A stretch of 64,000 nt of DNA from Candidatus Gastranaerophilales bacterium (GCA_944325885.1 CALVBT010000002.1:1-64000); one strand, 5' to 3'; numbered from the stretch's first letter, positions 16,960 through 26,309 are shown. The notes: a model not told the origin generated them from the sequence alone. A program made the numbers and translations.

Positions 16960-18468
16960 TTAATTTCTTGTTCTTATTACATTTTCAAAAATGTGATAAA
17001 CATTGTTAGTGTAATCATAAGCCGCCGGATCAGAGTCAAAAACTCCGTCCCAGTGTCTTTCGCATTTTGTCCATGCGTCGTAGGCTTCCATTTTTTTTGC
17101 ACCCATCATCAGCTCGTGAGTGTTTGTGTACGGTGAAAGCGGAAAAATGTCTGTAAGCTGCATATAAGAAGGCAGTTTGTCCTCTTTGTAATTGTATCCG
17201 AACAGGCATGAGTTTATCCTGTTGAGCCTTTTTCCTGCCTCATACTTTGTACAGCCCATATCATTGTCGTTAGAAACCTCAGGCCCTGCTGCATATTCTC
17301 TTGAATATTTCTGGTTTTCAGCTTCATATCTTACGCTGGAAAAATCATCAGCTCTTCCCCAGTCGGTGCCGGCTGTGTAGCCCATGTTTTTAAAATCCCA
17401 GTCGTTGTTGCATTTTTCTCCGACAAAAGAGATGTCGTGTCTTCCTGTTTGTTCTCTTATTTTGTATAGAATGTACGCCATTTGACCGTGGCTGGGCAAA
17501 TCCCCGACGCCAATATATCCGTTTCTGTCTTTTATGTGCTTTGCACTGTCAAAATAAATCGCATCAAATCCGAGTTCTATTCCCCAGACACAGGCGTCAA
17601 TAAAGGCTTTCTCGTCTTTATACCAGTTGAATTCGTGGTCTTTTACCCTCAGCTGTCCGGCAGATAAAGGCATTCTAAAGCCTGTTTTGAACCCGAGCAG
17701 GTGTGCCATGTCATTAAAAGCTTTTACCTGTTCATCGGCACCCATTTTGTTGTACAAGCCGTCAGCAGTCAGAGTCTGGCTTATGCCTTTATGAAGGTTT
17801 GCACAATACAAAGAAGCGGCATCTTCATATCCGTCGCCATACAGGGAAGGATAAAGCTGCGAAAGCATTATACAGTTTGCAAAAGGCCCCGGAGAGGTCG
17901 GGATTGCCGGTAAAAGTTTCATTGTGTTGAGCAGTCCGTCTGTGAGCCTGTTGCTGTTGTTGTGATAGGTTGCCACAATTCTCGGGTTGATTTCTATATA
18001 GTTTGCGTGTCTGCCCCATTTGTCGCCAAAATTTGGTGAAGGTATATATGGCGGAAATCCCGGGTATTGTTCATTCGGTTTTATTAATGTGCATAATGAT
18101 TGGAGCATTTGTTCCGTGCTTCTTCTCAATAGCTCCTGCGGTCTGGCATTTACCCATTTTTTTGTACCGACTTGATATAGATGATTCTTTGTCCAGTTGT
18201 CTTCATATACATCGTTTCTGCCTGTGGATATCCAGAAAAGTTTTTTTAATGGCTGGCTGTCGCCGTAATAACCTTTGAAGGAAATTAGTGATTTGTTCAG
18301 TGCAGCACGGTTTGCATCAAACATTGCAAAGCTGTTTGATACATTATTTTTTGTTGCAGCAGGCATGCTGCTTTTTATATTTTTGTTTTTTGAAGATGGC
18401 AAAGACGCAGTCTTGTATTGCTTTTCCAGACCTGCTCCCGCAATCGTCGATAAAATTGCACCAATCAT
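16960..18468 (-). CDS. GH13-like (alpha-amylase superfamily) protein with N-terminal FKG motif
   Basis: A 502-residue protein counted from the ATG at 18468; a TTG six codons earlier is possible, and neither has a good ribosome-binding site. A TIM-barrel glycosidase is suggested by GFDAIYFDSAKHI (D307 in the place of the GH13 nucleophile, normally GFxxxRxDAAKH), DISFVGEK (E351 as acid/base) and SPYTNTHELM in the place of the NHD motif. The arginine two residues before the nucleophile in true GH13 enzymes is missing (YFD instead of RxD), so activity or specificity may differ. After a hydrophobic start and a low-complexity linker comes SFKGYYGD (F64-K65-G66), the short motif shared with other proteins here. 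Confidence 0.6.
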   Translation of the reverse strand: MIGAILSTIAGAGLEKQYKTASLPSSKNKNIKSSMPAATKNNVSNSFAMFDANRAALNKSLISFKGYYGDSQPLKKLFWISTGRNDVYEDNWTKNHLYQVGTKKWVNARPQELLRRSTEQMLQSLCTLIKPNEQYPGFPPYIPSPNFGDKWGRHANYIEINPRIVATYHNNSNRLTDGLLNTMKLLPAIPTSPGPFANCIMLSQLYPSLYGDGYEDAASLYCANLHKGISQTLTADGLYNKMGADEQVKAFNDMAHLLGFKTGFRMPLSAGQLRVKDHEFNWYKDEKAFIDACVWGIELGFDAIYFDSAKHIKDRNGYIGVGDLPSHGQMAYILYKIREQTGRHDISFVGEKCNNDWDFKNMGYTAGTDWGRADDFSSVRYEAENQKYSREYAAGPEVSNDNDMGCTKYEAGKRLNRINSCLFGYNYKEDKLPSYMQLTDIFPLSPYTNTHELMMGAKKMEAYDAWTKCERHWDGVFDSDPAAYDYTNNVYHIFENVIRTRN

Positions 18469-18531
18469 ATTAGCAGTAAAACACAAACAAAAATATTTTT
18501 GCTATTTTGTTTTGTGTTGGTCAGAATAATG

Positions 18532-18568
18532 TATATGAGTTGAGAACTCATATAATAAATGTTATAAT
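18532..18568 (+). promoter_or_regulatory. Prepilin promoter with palindrome over the -35 box
   Basis: TTGAGA (18540-18545), 17 bases, TATAAT (18563-18568). A perfect inverted repeat with 10-bp arms TATATGAGTT / AACTCATATA (18532-18541 and 18545-18554) straddles the -35 hexamer. It could be a regulator site, or part of the divergent control region with the GH13-like gene. Confidence 0.6.
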
Positions 18569-18606
18569 TTGAAATAGTAATGGATAGTTGTAAAGTGAAG
18601 AAAAAT

Positions 18607-19371
18607 ATGAAAAAAATATTAGCATTTACATTAGCAGAAGTTCTTATATCATTAACAATTCTCGGTGTTATAGCCGCATTAACAATTCCTGTTATAATGA
18701 ATAACTCGCAGCAAAAAGCAAACGCTATTGCTTATCGCAGAATTATTACCGTATTAAACGAAACCGTTGAACGTTCTGTTGCAGAAACAAGATTTTTGCC
18801 TCAGCCAAGATGTTTTTACTGGGATAAAAACCCTTATGGCGGTGGACGTTGTGTTGAGTGGACAGAAAGCGGTGATTGCAAAAAATATGAGTTGAGCAAT
18901 GGTAATCCATTGCCGAGTGATTACAACGGCAGCTTTACACAATGCGGTGATTTGCTTGCATTTATGAAGAAAAATCTTCTGGTTCAAAAAGAGTGTGCCA
19001 GCGGCTATAGTGACGGCTGCTTGCCTGAGTATGACGGTAATGACACAAATTATAAAGATAGCCATCCGGATGCCGGAGATGTGGATGTTAATAAAGCAAC
19101 TAGCGGCTGTGGTAATTTTAGAAAGGCAAATATTAAAACAAGACCGGCTTTTGTTCTGGATGACGGTACAATTATCTTTGTATACAGCAGTGCGCAGCTT
19201 ATGGCTGTTGATGTTAACGGCAAAAAAGGTCCGAATAAATGGGGTCATGACCTTTGGCCCATACAGCTAAAAGGTAATTATACAACAATTCCTCAATATG
19301 CTCCGGGCGGTTGTGATATTGTTCAAAAAGGCGGTATTGGCGCATCAGCTGCATATAATATGTTTAAATAG
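18607..19371 (+). CDS. Type IV pilin-like / pseudopilin protein
   Basis: A 254-residue prepilin. The class III signal MKKILA-FTLAEVLISLTILGVIAAL (read as the leader MKKILA, cleavage before F, and E5 of the mature protein) is typical, followed by the 20-residue hydrophobic helix. The globular domain has several cysteines (CFYWD, GGRCVEW, GDCKKYE, ECASG, GCLPE, GCGNF), which could form disulfides. The DDGTIIFVYSSAQLMAVDVNGKKGPNKWGHDLW segment is typical of large prepilins of this lineage. ATG 18607 is preferred over 18580, which lies only 12 bases after the -10 box. No assembly ATPase or prepilin peptidase is in the window. Confidence 0.9.
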   Translation: MKKILAFTLAEVLISLTILGVIAALTIPVIMNNSQQKANAIAYRRIITVLNETVERSVAETRFLPQPRCFYWDKNPYGGGRCVEWTESGDCKKYELSNGNPLPSDYNGSFTQCGDLLAFMKKNLLVQKECASGYSDGCLPEYDGNDTNYKDSHPDAGDVDVNKATSGCGNFRKANIKTRPAFVLDDGTIIFVYSSAQLMAVDVNGKKGPNKWGHDLWPIQLKGNYTTIPQYAPGGCDIVQKGGIGASAAYNMFK

Positions 19372-19377
19372 TTTTTA

Positions 19378-19412
19378 AATCGGCCTTGCATAATATGTGC
19401 AGGGCTGATTTG
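19378..19412 (+). terminator. Terminator-like hairpin after the prepilin gene
   Basis: 13-bp arms (19378-19390 and 19398-19410) with two G-U pairs, loop TAATATG, then a weak T/A-rich tail. Confidence 0.6.
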
Positions 19413-19452
19413 TAATAAAAATTTCGTATTTTTTAAGGATTCTTTCATATTT

Positions 19453-20448
19453 ATGTCGATTTATGATAAAAATATGAGCTGTCTTAAAAATAAAATTTTT
19501 AAAAAGTTTGGTGTACTTTTAGTTCTGGGTGTATTTGTTTTAATGCAGATTGCTCCCTGCTGCAAAGTAATAGCAGAAGAGCAACTGCCGGATTTGCCGG
19601 AGCTTCCGGAGTTTGATACAGTGCTGCCGCCAAGCGGAATAGATGCTTTTGCGCCGTCGTCCACTCCGTCACAGGTAGCTGCTCCTTCAAAAAATTCAAC
19701 GGTTACACAAGCAGCAACCCAAAAAGCTGTGCAGCAAGAAGTGCAAAAACATACTCAGCCTGCCAATGCGCCAAAAGAAATTATTACCCAGCAGCCTGTT
19801 GTAGTCCCAAAAACACCTGCTGTTAAAAATAACACAATCTCTAAAAGCAATATAAACACAAATTCTTACGTAATTCCAAAAGGTAAAAAATTCAAAGTAA
19901 GACTTCAACAGACCGTATCTGACAGAACAGCAGAAGGGTCAAGAATAAGTTTTGTCAGTGTGTATCCTGAAACTGCTACCTATATCACCATCCCGTCAGG
20001 TACTGTTTTTAGAGGCAGAGTTTCAAACACTCACCCGCCTTATATTACAGGTAATGGCGGTCTGATTGTAATAAATGTGGATCAGATGGTTTATAAAGGC
20101 AAAACTTATGAAATAGATGCAAAGGTCAGCGTTGCTAATGACAAACGTATATTTTTTAACAATATCAAGGGCAAACGAATGTATTTTCAAAGCATTCCAA
20201 AAGCTATGAAACCGGGTACAAAGTTCTTTAAAAAGATGTGGAAAGTGACCTGCAATCTTGCCCGCAATGACAGCGGTGTTGAAATTATTCTTACTCCGTT
20301 TTCTTTTGTTACGGGGACAGTTGTTTATGTAGTGAATCTGGCACTTTCACCGGTTCTTGCTATTTTTTATAAGGGAAAATCTATTACTATTCCTAAAAAT
20401 TCACCTTTTACAATCCAGCTCAGAGAAGATGTTGTTGTTTTTAAATAA
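19453..20448 (+). CDS. Exported protein with proline-rich linker and beta domain, unknown function
   Basis: A 331-residue protein. After a basic start, the segment FGVLLVLGVFVLMQIAPCCKVIA is a signal peptide or membrane anchor; the two cysteines at its end do not make a perfect lipobox. Residues about 45-140 are a P/Q/T/A-rich low-complexity linker. Residues 141-250 form a beta-rich domain (IPKGKKFKVRLQQTVSDRTAEG, IPSGTVFRGRVSNTHPP), which recalls the C-terminal domains of VirB10 / TrbI-type or SLBB-type envelope proteins, but I cannot assign a family. A hydrophobic stretch, VTGTVVYVVNLALSPVLAIFY, lies near the end. AAGGA is 14 bases from the ATG, unusually far. Confidence 0.7.
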   Translation: MSIYDKNMSCLKNKIFKKFGVLLVLGVFVLMQIAPCCKVIAEEQLPDLPELPEFDTVLPPSGIDAFAPSSTPSQVAAPSKNSTVTQAATQKAVQQEVQKHTQPANAPKEIITQQPVVVPKTPAVKNNTISKSNINTNSYVIPKGKKFKVRLQQTVSDRTAEGSRISFVSVYPETATYITIPSGTVFRGRVSNTHPPYITGNGGLIVINVDQMVYKGKTYEIDAKVSVANDKRIFFNNIKGKRMYFQSIPKAMKPGTKFFKKMWKVTCNLARNDSGVEIILTPFSFVTGTVVYVVNLALSPVLAIFYKGKSITIPKNSPFTIQLREDVVVFK

Positions 20449-20450
20449 TG

Positions 20451-20480
20451 AGGGCCTTGTATTTAAAAGGCCCTTTGTTG
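20451..20480. terminator. Terminator-like hairpin between convergent genes
   Basis: AGGGCCTT (20451-20458) and AAGGCCCT (20467-20474) with a T-rich tail; it begins 3 bases after the stop of the exported-protein gene and lies just before the stop of the minus-strand gene at 20482. Confidence 0.7.
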
Positions 20481-20481
20481 G

Positions 20482-20790
20482 TTAATTTATTACACAATTG
20501 TTCAGGTATTCGATTGTGTTTACCTTGTTTTCGTACAAGTATTTTAAAAAATCAAGGTGTTCTTTGCTAAAGGATGATACAACTAGATTTATTTCAAACC
20601 CGTCTGAGCAAAAGGGTTCATAGTCGTATATTACATAACTGTTATATTTACTTTTCCATTCTTTTCTATCGATTTTGCAGTTGTTTTCGACGGCAACATC
20701 TTCCAGCCACGGCAAAATTTCTTTACTTACATTGTTGAATTCTGCCTGATATCGTTGATTTATGCCGTCTATATATCTTTCAGTAAGCAT
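20482..20790 (-). CDS. Small hypothetical protein
   Basis: A 102-residue acidic protein of unknown function. The start is set by GAGAGGAG 7 bases before the ATG at 20790; the frame stays open for 40 more codons with no such site. No signal peptide or membrane segment. Visible features are KIDRKEWKSKYNSYVIYDYEPFCSDGFEINLVVSSF and a C-terminal CVIN. It stands alone between an exported protein and metX, in convergent and divergent orientation respectively. Confidence 0.7.
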   Translation of the reverse strand: MLTERYIDGINQRYQAEFNNVSKEILPWLEDVAVENNCKIDRKEWKSKYNSYVIYDYEPFCSDGFEINLVVSSFSKEHLDFLKYLYENKVNTIEYLNNCVIN

Positions 20791-20973
20791 TACAAGACTC
20801 CTCTCTGTGATATCCTTTATCAGTCTAAAATCCTTTTGCAAAATTAAAAATAGACCAATGTATAATAATTTGTCGTAAAAAAGTGCAATCTTTTTTTGTT
20901 CAAAATGCATAACCGACTAAACTTTGTGCTATGATTCTGTTCAGGCCGTAAGGGAAGAAAGAGGCAAAGATTT

Positions 20974-22107
20974 ATGGAGAAAAATCCTGCTTCTGTCGGG
21001 ATTGTAAAGACAGAGTATTTTACCATAGAGGAAAAAATTCAACTTGAGTCAGGCGTGCAGTTCGGGCCTGTTCAGGTTGCGTACGAAACTTATGGAGTCT
21101 TAAACGAGCAAAAAGACAATGCTATATTGCTGCTGCATGCACTTACAGGCGATGCCCATGCAGCTGGATATAATAGCGAAAATGACAAAAAGCCCGGCTG
21201 GTGGGATGATATGGTCGGCCCTGGCAAGGCATTTGATACAAACAAATATTTTGTAATTTCCTCGAATATGCTGGGCGGATGCAGCGGCACGACAGGCCCC
21301 TGTTCCATAAATCCTGACACCGGCAAACCTTACGGACTGGATTTTCCTGTAATTACAATTGAAGATGCCGTTAAAGTTCAAAAAAAACTGGTTGATTTTC
21401 TCGGAGTAAAAAAACTTATTGTCGCAGGCGGATCTATGGGCGGAATGCAGGCATTGGAGTGGTCTATTGCACATCCGGATATGGTGGATGCCGTAATCAT
21501 TATAGCTTCGACAAGCCGTTTGACCGCACAGGGTATTGCCTTTAATGCAGTTGGCAGAAATGCTATTTTGTCCGACCCTGATTTTAACAACGGGGATTAC
21601 TACGACAAAGAAAAACAGCCGGAAAGAGGACTCGCTATTGCAAGAATGGTCGGGCATATTACATATCTTTGCGAAGAATCTATGCACAATAAATTCGGCA
21701 GACGTTTTCAGCACAGTGACAGGCCAAATTTTGACTTTAATGTAGATTTTCAAGTAGAGAGCTATCTTGAGCATCAGGGACGTGTTTTTGTTGACAGATT
21801 TGATGCAAACAGCTATCTGTATATTACAAAAGCAGTGGATTACTTTGATTTGGCGGCAAAATACGGCTCTTTAAAAAATGCTTTTGAAAAAACAAACGCA
21901 CGTTTTCTTGTGATGTCTTTTACTTCGGACTGGTTATTCCCAACATCACAGTCAAAAGAAATTGTTCAGGCACTTATCAAAGCCGGAAAAGATGTATCTT
22001 TTTGCGAGATAGAATCTCCCTGCGGGCATGATGCATTTTTGTTAGAGTTTGAAACACAGACCAAAATTGTAAAAAGTTTTCTTGCAAAGGGGGAGCCAAA
22101 TGACTGA
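20974..22107 (+). CDS. metX: Homoserine O-acetyltransferase
   Basis: A 377-residue alpha/beta-hydrolase-fold acyltransferase that activates homoserine for methionine synthesis. The nucleophile S154 is in AGGSMGGMQALEW, the aspartate in SFTSDWLFPT and the histidine in ESPCGHDAFLLE. WWDDMVGPGKAFDTNKYFVI and SSNMLGGCSGTTGP are MetX-specific boxes. Length and order match the family. Whether acetyl- or succinyl-CoA is used cannot be read with certainty. An extended -10 TGCTATGAT lies at about 20928-20935. metW follows with a 4-codon overlap. Confidence 0.95.
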   Translation: MEKNPASVGIVKTEYFTIEEKIQLESGVQFGPVQVAYETYGVLNEQKDNAILLLHALTGDAHAAGYNSENDKKPGWWDDMVGPGKAFDTNKYFVISSNMLGGCSGTTGPCSINPDTGKPYGLDFPVITIEDAVKVQKKLVDFLGVKKLIVAGGSMGGMQALEWSIAHPDMVDAVIIIASTSRLTAQGIAFNAVGRNAILSDPDFNNGDYYDKEKQPERGLAIARMVGHITYLCEESMHNKFGRRFQHSDRPNFDFNVDFQVESYLEHQGRVFVDRFDANSYLYITKAVDYFDLAAKYGSLKNAFEKTNARFLVMSFTSDWLFPTSQSKEIVQALIKAGKDVSFCEIESPCGHDAFLLEFETQTKIVKSFLAKGEPND

Positions 22108-22714
22108 TACAAAAGACTCTTTACACGTAAATTATTCTGTCATAACAGAATTTATCGAAAAAGGCTCCAGAGTTTTGGATTTGGGCTGCGGTGAGGGCGG
22201 TTTGTTAAAAATGCTTATTGATAAAAAGCACTGCAGCGGCTCAGGTATAGAAATTGACCAGAACAATGTTATTTCTTCTATTCAAAAAGGACTGTCAGTT
22301 GTACAGGGCGATATTGATGAGGGGCTAAAAGAATTTATGGACAATGAGTATGACTATGTGATACTAAACCAGACCCTGCAATCAACTGAAAAACCTGATT
22401 ATGTAATAGAAGAAATGCTCAGAGTCGGAAAAAAGTGTGTTGTTAGTTTCCCGAATTTCGGATACTGGAGAGTAAGATTCTATCTTTTCTTTAAAGGCCG
22501 TATGCCAAAATCCAGAATGCTTCCGTTTTGCTGGTATGACACGCCTAATATTCACCTTTTGACAGTAGAGGATTTTTTTGATTTTTGCAAACAGCGAAAT
22601 ATAAATATCAAAAAACAGGTTTATATAAAAAGAGGTAAAATCAGCAAAAATCCGTTTACCGGATTTTTGACGAATCTTCTTTGCGAAGAGGCAGTTTTTG
22701 TAATTGAGAGATAA
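22100..22714 (+). CDS. metW: Methionine biosynthesis protein MetW
   Basis: A 204-residue methyltransferase-fold protein of the MetW family, which accompanies MetX and in characterised cases is needed for, or activates, homoserine acylation. VLDLGCGEGGLL is motif I; GIEIDQNNV follows, then the MetW boxes VQGDIDEGL, DYVILNQTLQ and VSFPNFGYWRVR. The ATG at 22100 lies inside the end of metX, with AAAGGGGGAG as ribosome-binding site, so translation is coupled. Confidence 0.93.
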   Translation: MTDTKDSLHVNYSVITEFIEKGSRVLDLGCGEGGLLKMLIDKKHCSGSGIEIDQNNVISSIQKGLSVVQGDIDEGLKEFMDNEYDYVILNQTLQSTEKPDYVIEEMLRVGKKCVVSFPNFGYWRVRFYLFFKGRMPKSRMLPFCWYDTPNIHLLTVEDFFDFCKQRNINIKKQVYIKRGKISKNPFTGFLTNLLCEEAVFVIER

Positions 22715-22832
22715 AAATATTATTCGAAATTTTTAATTTAGTCCAATAATATGTATAAAAATATTGCGAAAAATGCTATTATTATAAATATTAAAATTGA
22801 GATTAGTTTACATTTTTTAAGAAGGGACAAGA

Positions 22833-24821
22833 ATGACAAACATTGAACAAAAGACCGTCAATGCAATACGCATTTTGGCGGCAGATGCAATCCAAAAAGC
22901 AAACTCAGGACATCCGGGATTACCGTTAGGTGCTGCACCTATGGCTTATGAACTTTTTAGAAACTATCTCAATTTTAGCTATAAAAATCCATACTGGGCA
23001 AATCGTGACCGATTTATCTTGTCCGCAGGACACGGTTCTGCTCTTTTGTATGCGCTGAATCATCTTTTTGGCTGCGGAATTTCGCTGCAGGATATAAAGG
23101 ATTTTCGTCAATTCGGCTCAAAGACTCCGGGACACCCCGAGTATTTGCACACACCGTTTGTTGAAGCTACAACAGGCCCGCTGGGTGCAGGTATTGGTAT
23201 GGCTGTTGGTATGGCAATGGCGCAGGCTCATATAGCTTCTGTTTTTAACAAGCCGGAGTTTCCGATTGTTGACAATTATACATACGTGCTGTGCGGCGAC
23301 GGGTGTATGATGGAGGGAATTTCATCAGAAGCCTTCTCTATGGCAGGCACTCTTAAGCTGGACAAACTCATTGTCCTTTATGACAGCAATAAAATCACTA
23401 TCGAAGGGTCTACTGATTTGACCTTTACTGAGGATGTTGAAAAACGTATGCAGGCATTCGGATTCCAGACCTTAACAGTAGAGGACGGAACTGACATGGC
23501 TGCAATAGGAAAGGCTATTGCACAGGCAAAAGCTGAAAAAACAAAACCTTCGTTCATTACTGTAAAAACCCAAATAGGTTACGGCTGTCCTGCAAAACAG
23601 GGCAAAGCAAACTCCCATGGCGAACCTCTCGGCGAAGAAAATATCGTAGAAATGAGAAAATGCCTCGGCTGGGAGTATGAAGAACCTTTCTTTGTTCCGG
23701 AAGATGTATATGAAAATTGCAAGAAAATTGCACTGCAAAAATCAGAAAAAGAAGATGAATGGAACAGGCTGTTTGCTGATTACTGTGCAAAATTCCCTGA
23801 AATGAAGACTCTTTGGGATAAATACCATGATGAAAATTCTGCCTCAAATCTTATTAGCAATCAGGATTTCTGGGAAGCAGGCGATTCTGCTTGTGCAACA
23901 AGAGCGGCTTCCGGTAATATTTTGAACAAGGTCAAAGATATTTTGCCGAACCTTATGGGCGGAAGTGCTGATTTGGGACCTTCAAACAAAACTTATCTTA
24001 AAGATGCAGGAACATTTTGTTCTGAGGATTACAGCGGACGTAATATCCACTTTGGCGTGCGTGAGCAGGCTATGGCAGCAATCGCCAACGGAATGCTGTT
24101 GTATGGCGGATTGAGAGTCTACTGCGCAACATTTTTTGTGTTCAGTGATTATCTAAAACCAATGGCAAGACTGTCTTCTTTAATGGAATTGCCTTTGACT
24201 TATGTATTCTCTCACGACAGTATCGGTGTCGGTGAGGACGGGCCTACCCATCAGCCTGTAGAACAGCTTGCTATGCTGCGCTCTATGCCGAATTTTACTA
24301 CTTTTAGACCGGCAGATTCTACAGAAACAGCGGCGGGCTGGTATTATGCACTGAACAGTAAAAAAACACCGTGCGCACTCATTCTGACAAGACAGAATGT
24401 CCCTGTGTGCGCTAATTCTAAAAAAGAAGGTGCGCTAAAAGGTGCTTATATCATAGAAAATGAAACAAAAGCTATTCCAGATGCTATTATCATAGCGTCT
24501 GGTTCTGAGGTTGAACTTTCAATAAAGGCACGTCAGGAACTGTTGAAAGACAACATAGATGTGCGTGTTGTTAGTATGCCTTCTATGGAAATTTTTGATG
24601 CGCAGCCTCAGGAATACAGAGAAGCAGTTTTGCCAAAAGCTGTCAGAAAAAGAGTTGCTGTTGAGGCTCTTTCTTCTTTTGGCTGGTCAAAATATGTCGG
24701 ACTCGACGGAAAAACAGTTACAATGGACACATTCGGTGCTTCTGCTCCTGCAAAAGTGCTGTTTGAAAAATTCGGCTTTACTGTCGACAACGTTGTAAAA
24801 CAGGTAAAATCTATTTTATAA
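22833..24821 (+). CDS. tkt: Transketolase
   Basis: A 662-residue thiamine diphosphate enzyme of the pentose phosphate pathway, moving two-carbon units between sugar phosphates. Seen: RILAADAIQKANSGHPGLPLG at the N-terminus, the TPP motif GDGCMMEGISSEAFSMAGTLKLDKLIVLYDSN, the glutamate in HFGVREQAMAAI, and the substrate-site histidine in HDSIGVGEDGPTHQPVE. Full length for the family. Good SD GAAGGGAC. Together with the PPi-PFK elsewhere in this window it outlines the central sugar metabolism. Confidence 0.97.
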   Translation: MTNIEQKTVNAIRILAADAIQKANSGHPGLPLGAAPMAYELFRNYLNFSYKNPYWANRDRFILSAGHGSALLYALNHLFGCGISLQDIKDFRQFGSKTPGHPEYLHTPFVEATTGPLGAGIGMAVGMAMAQAHIASVFNKPEFPIVDNYTYVLCGDGCMMEGISSEAFSMAGTLKLDKLIVLYDSNKITIEGSTDLTFTEDVEKRMQAFGFQTLTVEDGTDMAAIGKAIAQAKAEKTKPSFITVKTQIGYGCPAKQGKANSHGEPLGEENIVEMRKCLGWEYEEPFFVPEDVYENCKKIALQKSEKEDEWNRLFADYCAKFPEMKTLWDKYHDENSASNLISNQDFWEAGDSACATRAASGNILNKVKDILPNLMGGSADLGPSNKTYLKDAGTFCSEDYSGRNIHFGVREQAMAAIANGMLLYGGLRVYCATFFVFSDYLKPMARLSSLMELPLTYVFSHDSIGVGEDGPTHQPVEQLAMLRSMPNFTTFRPADSTETAAGWYYALNSKKTPCALILTRQNVPVCANSKKEGALKGAYIIENETKAIPDAIIIASGSEVELSIKARQELLKDNIDVRVVSMPSMEIFDAQPQEYREAVLPKAVRKRVAVEALSSFGWSKYVGLDGKTVTMDTFGASAPAKVLFEKFGFTVDNVVKQVKSIL

Positions 24822-24841
24822 AATTTCTAAAGCTTTTTTCT

Positions 24842-26011
24842 TTAGGTAATTGTATAAACTTTTCTGTAATACAAAATCCAGCCCAGTATTGTTAGTATGA
24901 TATTGGGTATCCACGCTGCGAGGAATGGCGATATTGCCATAGTTTCGCCCAGTGATATGGACAAAGCTCTTAAAAGATAATATAAAAATATAATTAAAAT
25001 ACTGAATAAGAAACCTCTGTTGTAGCGTACTCTTGGCGGGGTAATGGCCAGCGGCACACCTAATAAAACGAGTACAATAGTGGTAATCGGGAAGGCAAAT
25101 TTGTTGTGCAGTTCGATTTTGAATATTGAATGCGTTTTCGGGTCTGCCTTTTTGGCATTCTTTTCTACGTATTTCCACAGCGCAATAACATTGTATTGTG
25201 TTGCCTCTTCTTCTGTGAGGGCATCTTTTACATCCATACCAAAATCAACTATTGATTGTCCAAACCATGTTGTGTTTAGTATTTTTCCGTCTTTATTGAT
25301 GGTATAAACAGCCCCTCTGTTAAACTGCCAGCCTTCCGGACTTGTTTTTCCCGTTTGTGATTGTATAACCTGAATAGTTTTTTCGTTAGAAAAATCAACA
25401 ACGGAAACATTCTTAAGGGTATTGTCTTCGCAGCGTTGTACAAAGAACAACCTTTTCATCGATTTGTGTCCGTTTTCATCTTCTTTTATTTCTTTAAAGG
25501 TAAAATTCTGTTTTCCGTTAGGTATGTTTTTTTGTCCCAATGCCCATACAGCAAGAGTCTTTGATTGAGAGTTTGTAATAGGTACGATTGTTTCGTTTAC
25601 TATAAAGGTCAAAAGGGTCATTGTTGTAGCAAAGATAAAAATAGGTTTTGCTATTCTGTTTAGCCCTATACCACAGGCTCTCATTACTGTGATTTCCGAA
25701 GAAAGACTCAATCTGTTGAGTGTCATAACTGTAGAAAACAGTACACTCATAGGTATTGCCATAACAATAACCTGAGGCAAATTGAGCAGTACAATCATCA
25801 GTGCTATATTAAAAGGAATCCCGTACAGGGTAATTTGTTTTATGAGGGTAATAAACGTATCTGACGCAAAAATAATAGAGGTAAAAATAACAATACCCAT
25901 TATAAAAATTTCCAATACCTGCAGCAAAATATATCTGTCAAGTATGGTTAACCTGCCAAAAATTTTGTCAAATATTTTCTTTTCCGCATCAGTTATTGTG
26001 TTCAATTTCAT
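24842..26011 (-). CDS. LptF/LptG (YjgP/YjgQ) family permease
   Basis: A 389-residue inner-membrane protein. Three N-terminal membrane segments (YILLQVLEIFIMGIVIFTS..., MIVLLNLPQVIVMAIPMSVLF...), a periplasmic beta-jellyroll-like domain of about 170 residues, and three C-terminal segments are the layout of LptF and LptG, which extract lipopolysaccharide from the inner membrane with the ATPase LptB. Conserved LNRLSLSSEITVMRACGIGL and LGVPLAIT are present. Cyanobacteria and relatives often have a single LptF/G-type gene, so I do not choose between the two names. It supports a diderm envelope. Confidence 0.9.
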   Translation of the reverse strand: MKLNTITDAEKKIFDKIFGRLTILDRYILLQVLEIFIMGIVIFTSIIFASDTFITLIKQITLYGIPFNIALMIVLLNLPQVIVMAIPMSVLFSTVMTLNRLSLSSEITVMRACGIGLNRIAKPIFIFATTMTLLTFIVNETIVPITNSQSKTLAVWALGQKNIPNGKQNFTFKEIKEDENGHKSMKRLFFVQRCEDNTLKNVSVVDFSNEKTIQVIQSQTGKTSPEGWQFNRGAVYTINKDGKILNTTWFGQSIVDFGMDVKDALTEEEATQYNVIALWKYVEKNAKKADPKTHSIFKIELHNKFAFPITTIVLVLLGVPLAITPPRVRYNRGFLFSILIIFLYYLLRALSISLGETMAISPFLAAWIPNIILTILGWILYYRKVYTIT

Positions 26012-26309
26012 CTTGTTTAATAAAATTACATTGTGCTTCTAGTTTTTTGTCTTCCATATTTTTTATCAGGTCTTGTATACAATTGATTTTGCCCAGCGCA
26101 AATCCTGTTTCTGCATACAAAACGCAATCATTGCAGATTCTGATTCCGTCATAAACAACAGAACCGGCAATAGATTTTTCTTCTCCGCAGCACTGGCAGT
26201 CAAACATCTCAAACTCACAGTCCGGATTTTCTTCAATGTCGTCGGCCTTCATTTGTTCAACAACTGCCTGCATATCTTCAACAATTTTTAATTCTTCATT
26301 TTTATCCAT
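25989..26309 (-). CDS. Small CxxC zinc-ribbon-like protein
   Basis: A 106-residue acidic protein. The middle part FDCQCCGEEKSIAGSVVYDGIRICNDCVLYAETGF holds CxxC (CQCC) and CNDC about 20 residues apart, a likely four-cysteine zinc site. It overlaps the start of the LptF/G gene by 23 bases, so the two are probably co-transcribed. No known family recognised. Confidence 0.75.
   Translation of the reverse strand: MDKNEELKIVEDMQAVVEQMKADDIEENPDCEFEMFDCQCCGEEKSIAGSVVYDGIRICNDCVLYAETGFALGKINCIQDLIKNMEDKKLEAQCNFIKQDEIEHNN

Noticed and set aside
16960-18468. Specific name for the GH13-like protein (for example amylase or pullulanase)
   Set aside because: Only the barrel motifs match; the key arginine is missing and the rest is too divergent to assign a substrate.
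21100-21774. Long open frame on the minus strand inside metX
   Set aside because: It is antisense to a textbook metX, cysteine- and histidine-rich in a way typical of shadow frames, and has no ribosome-binding site.
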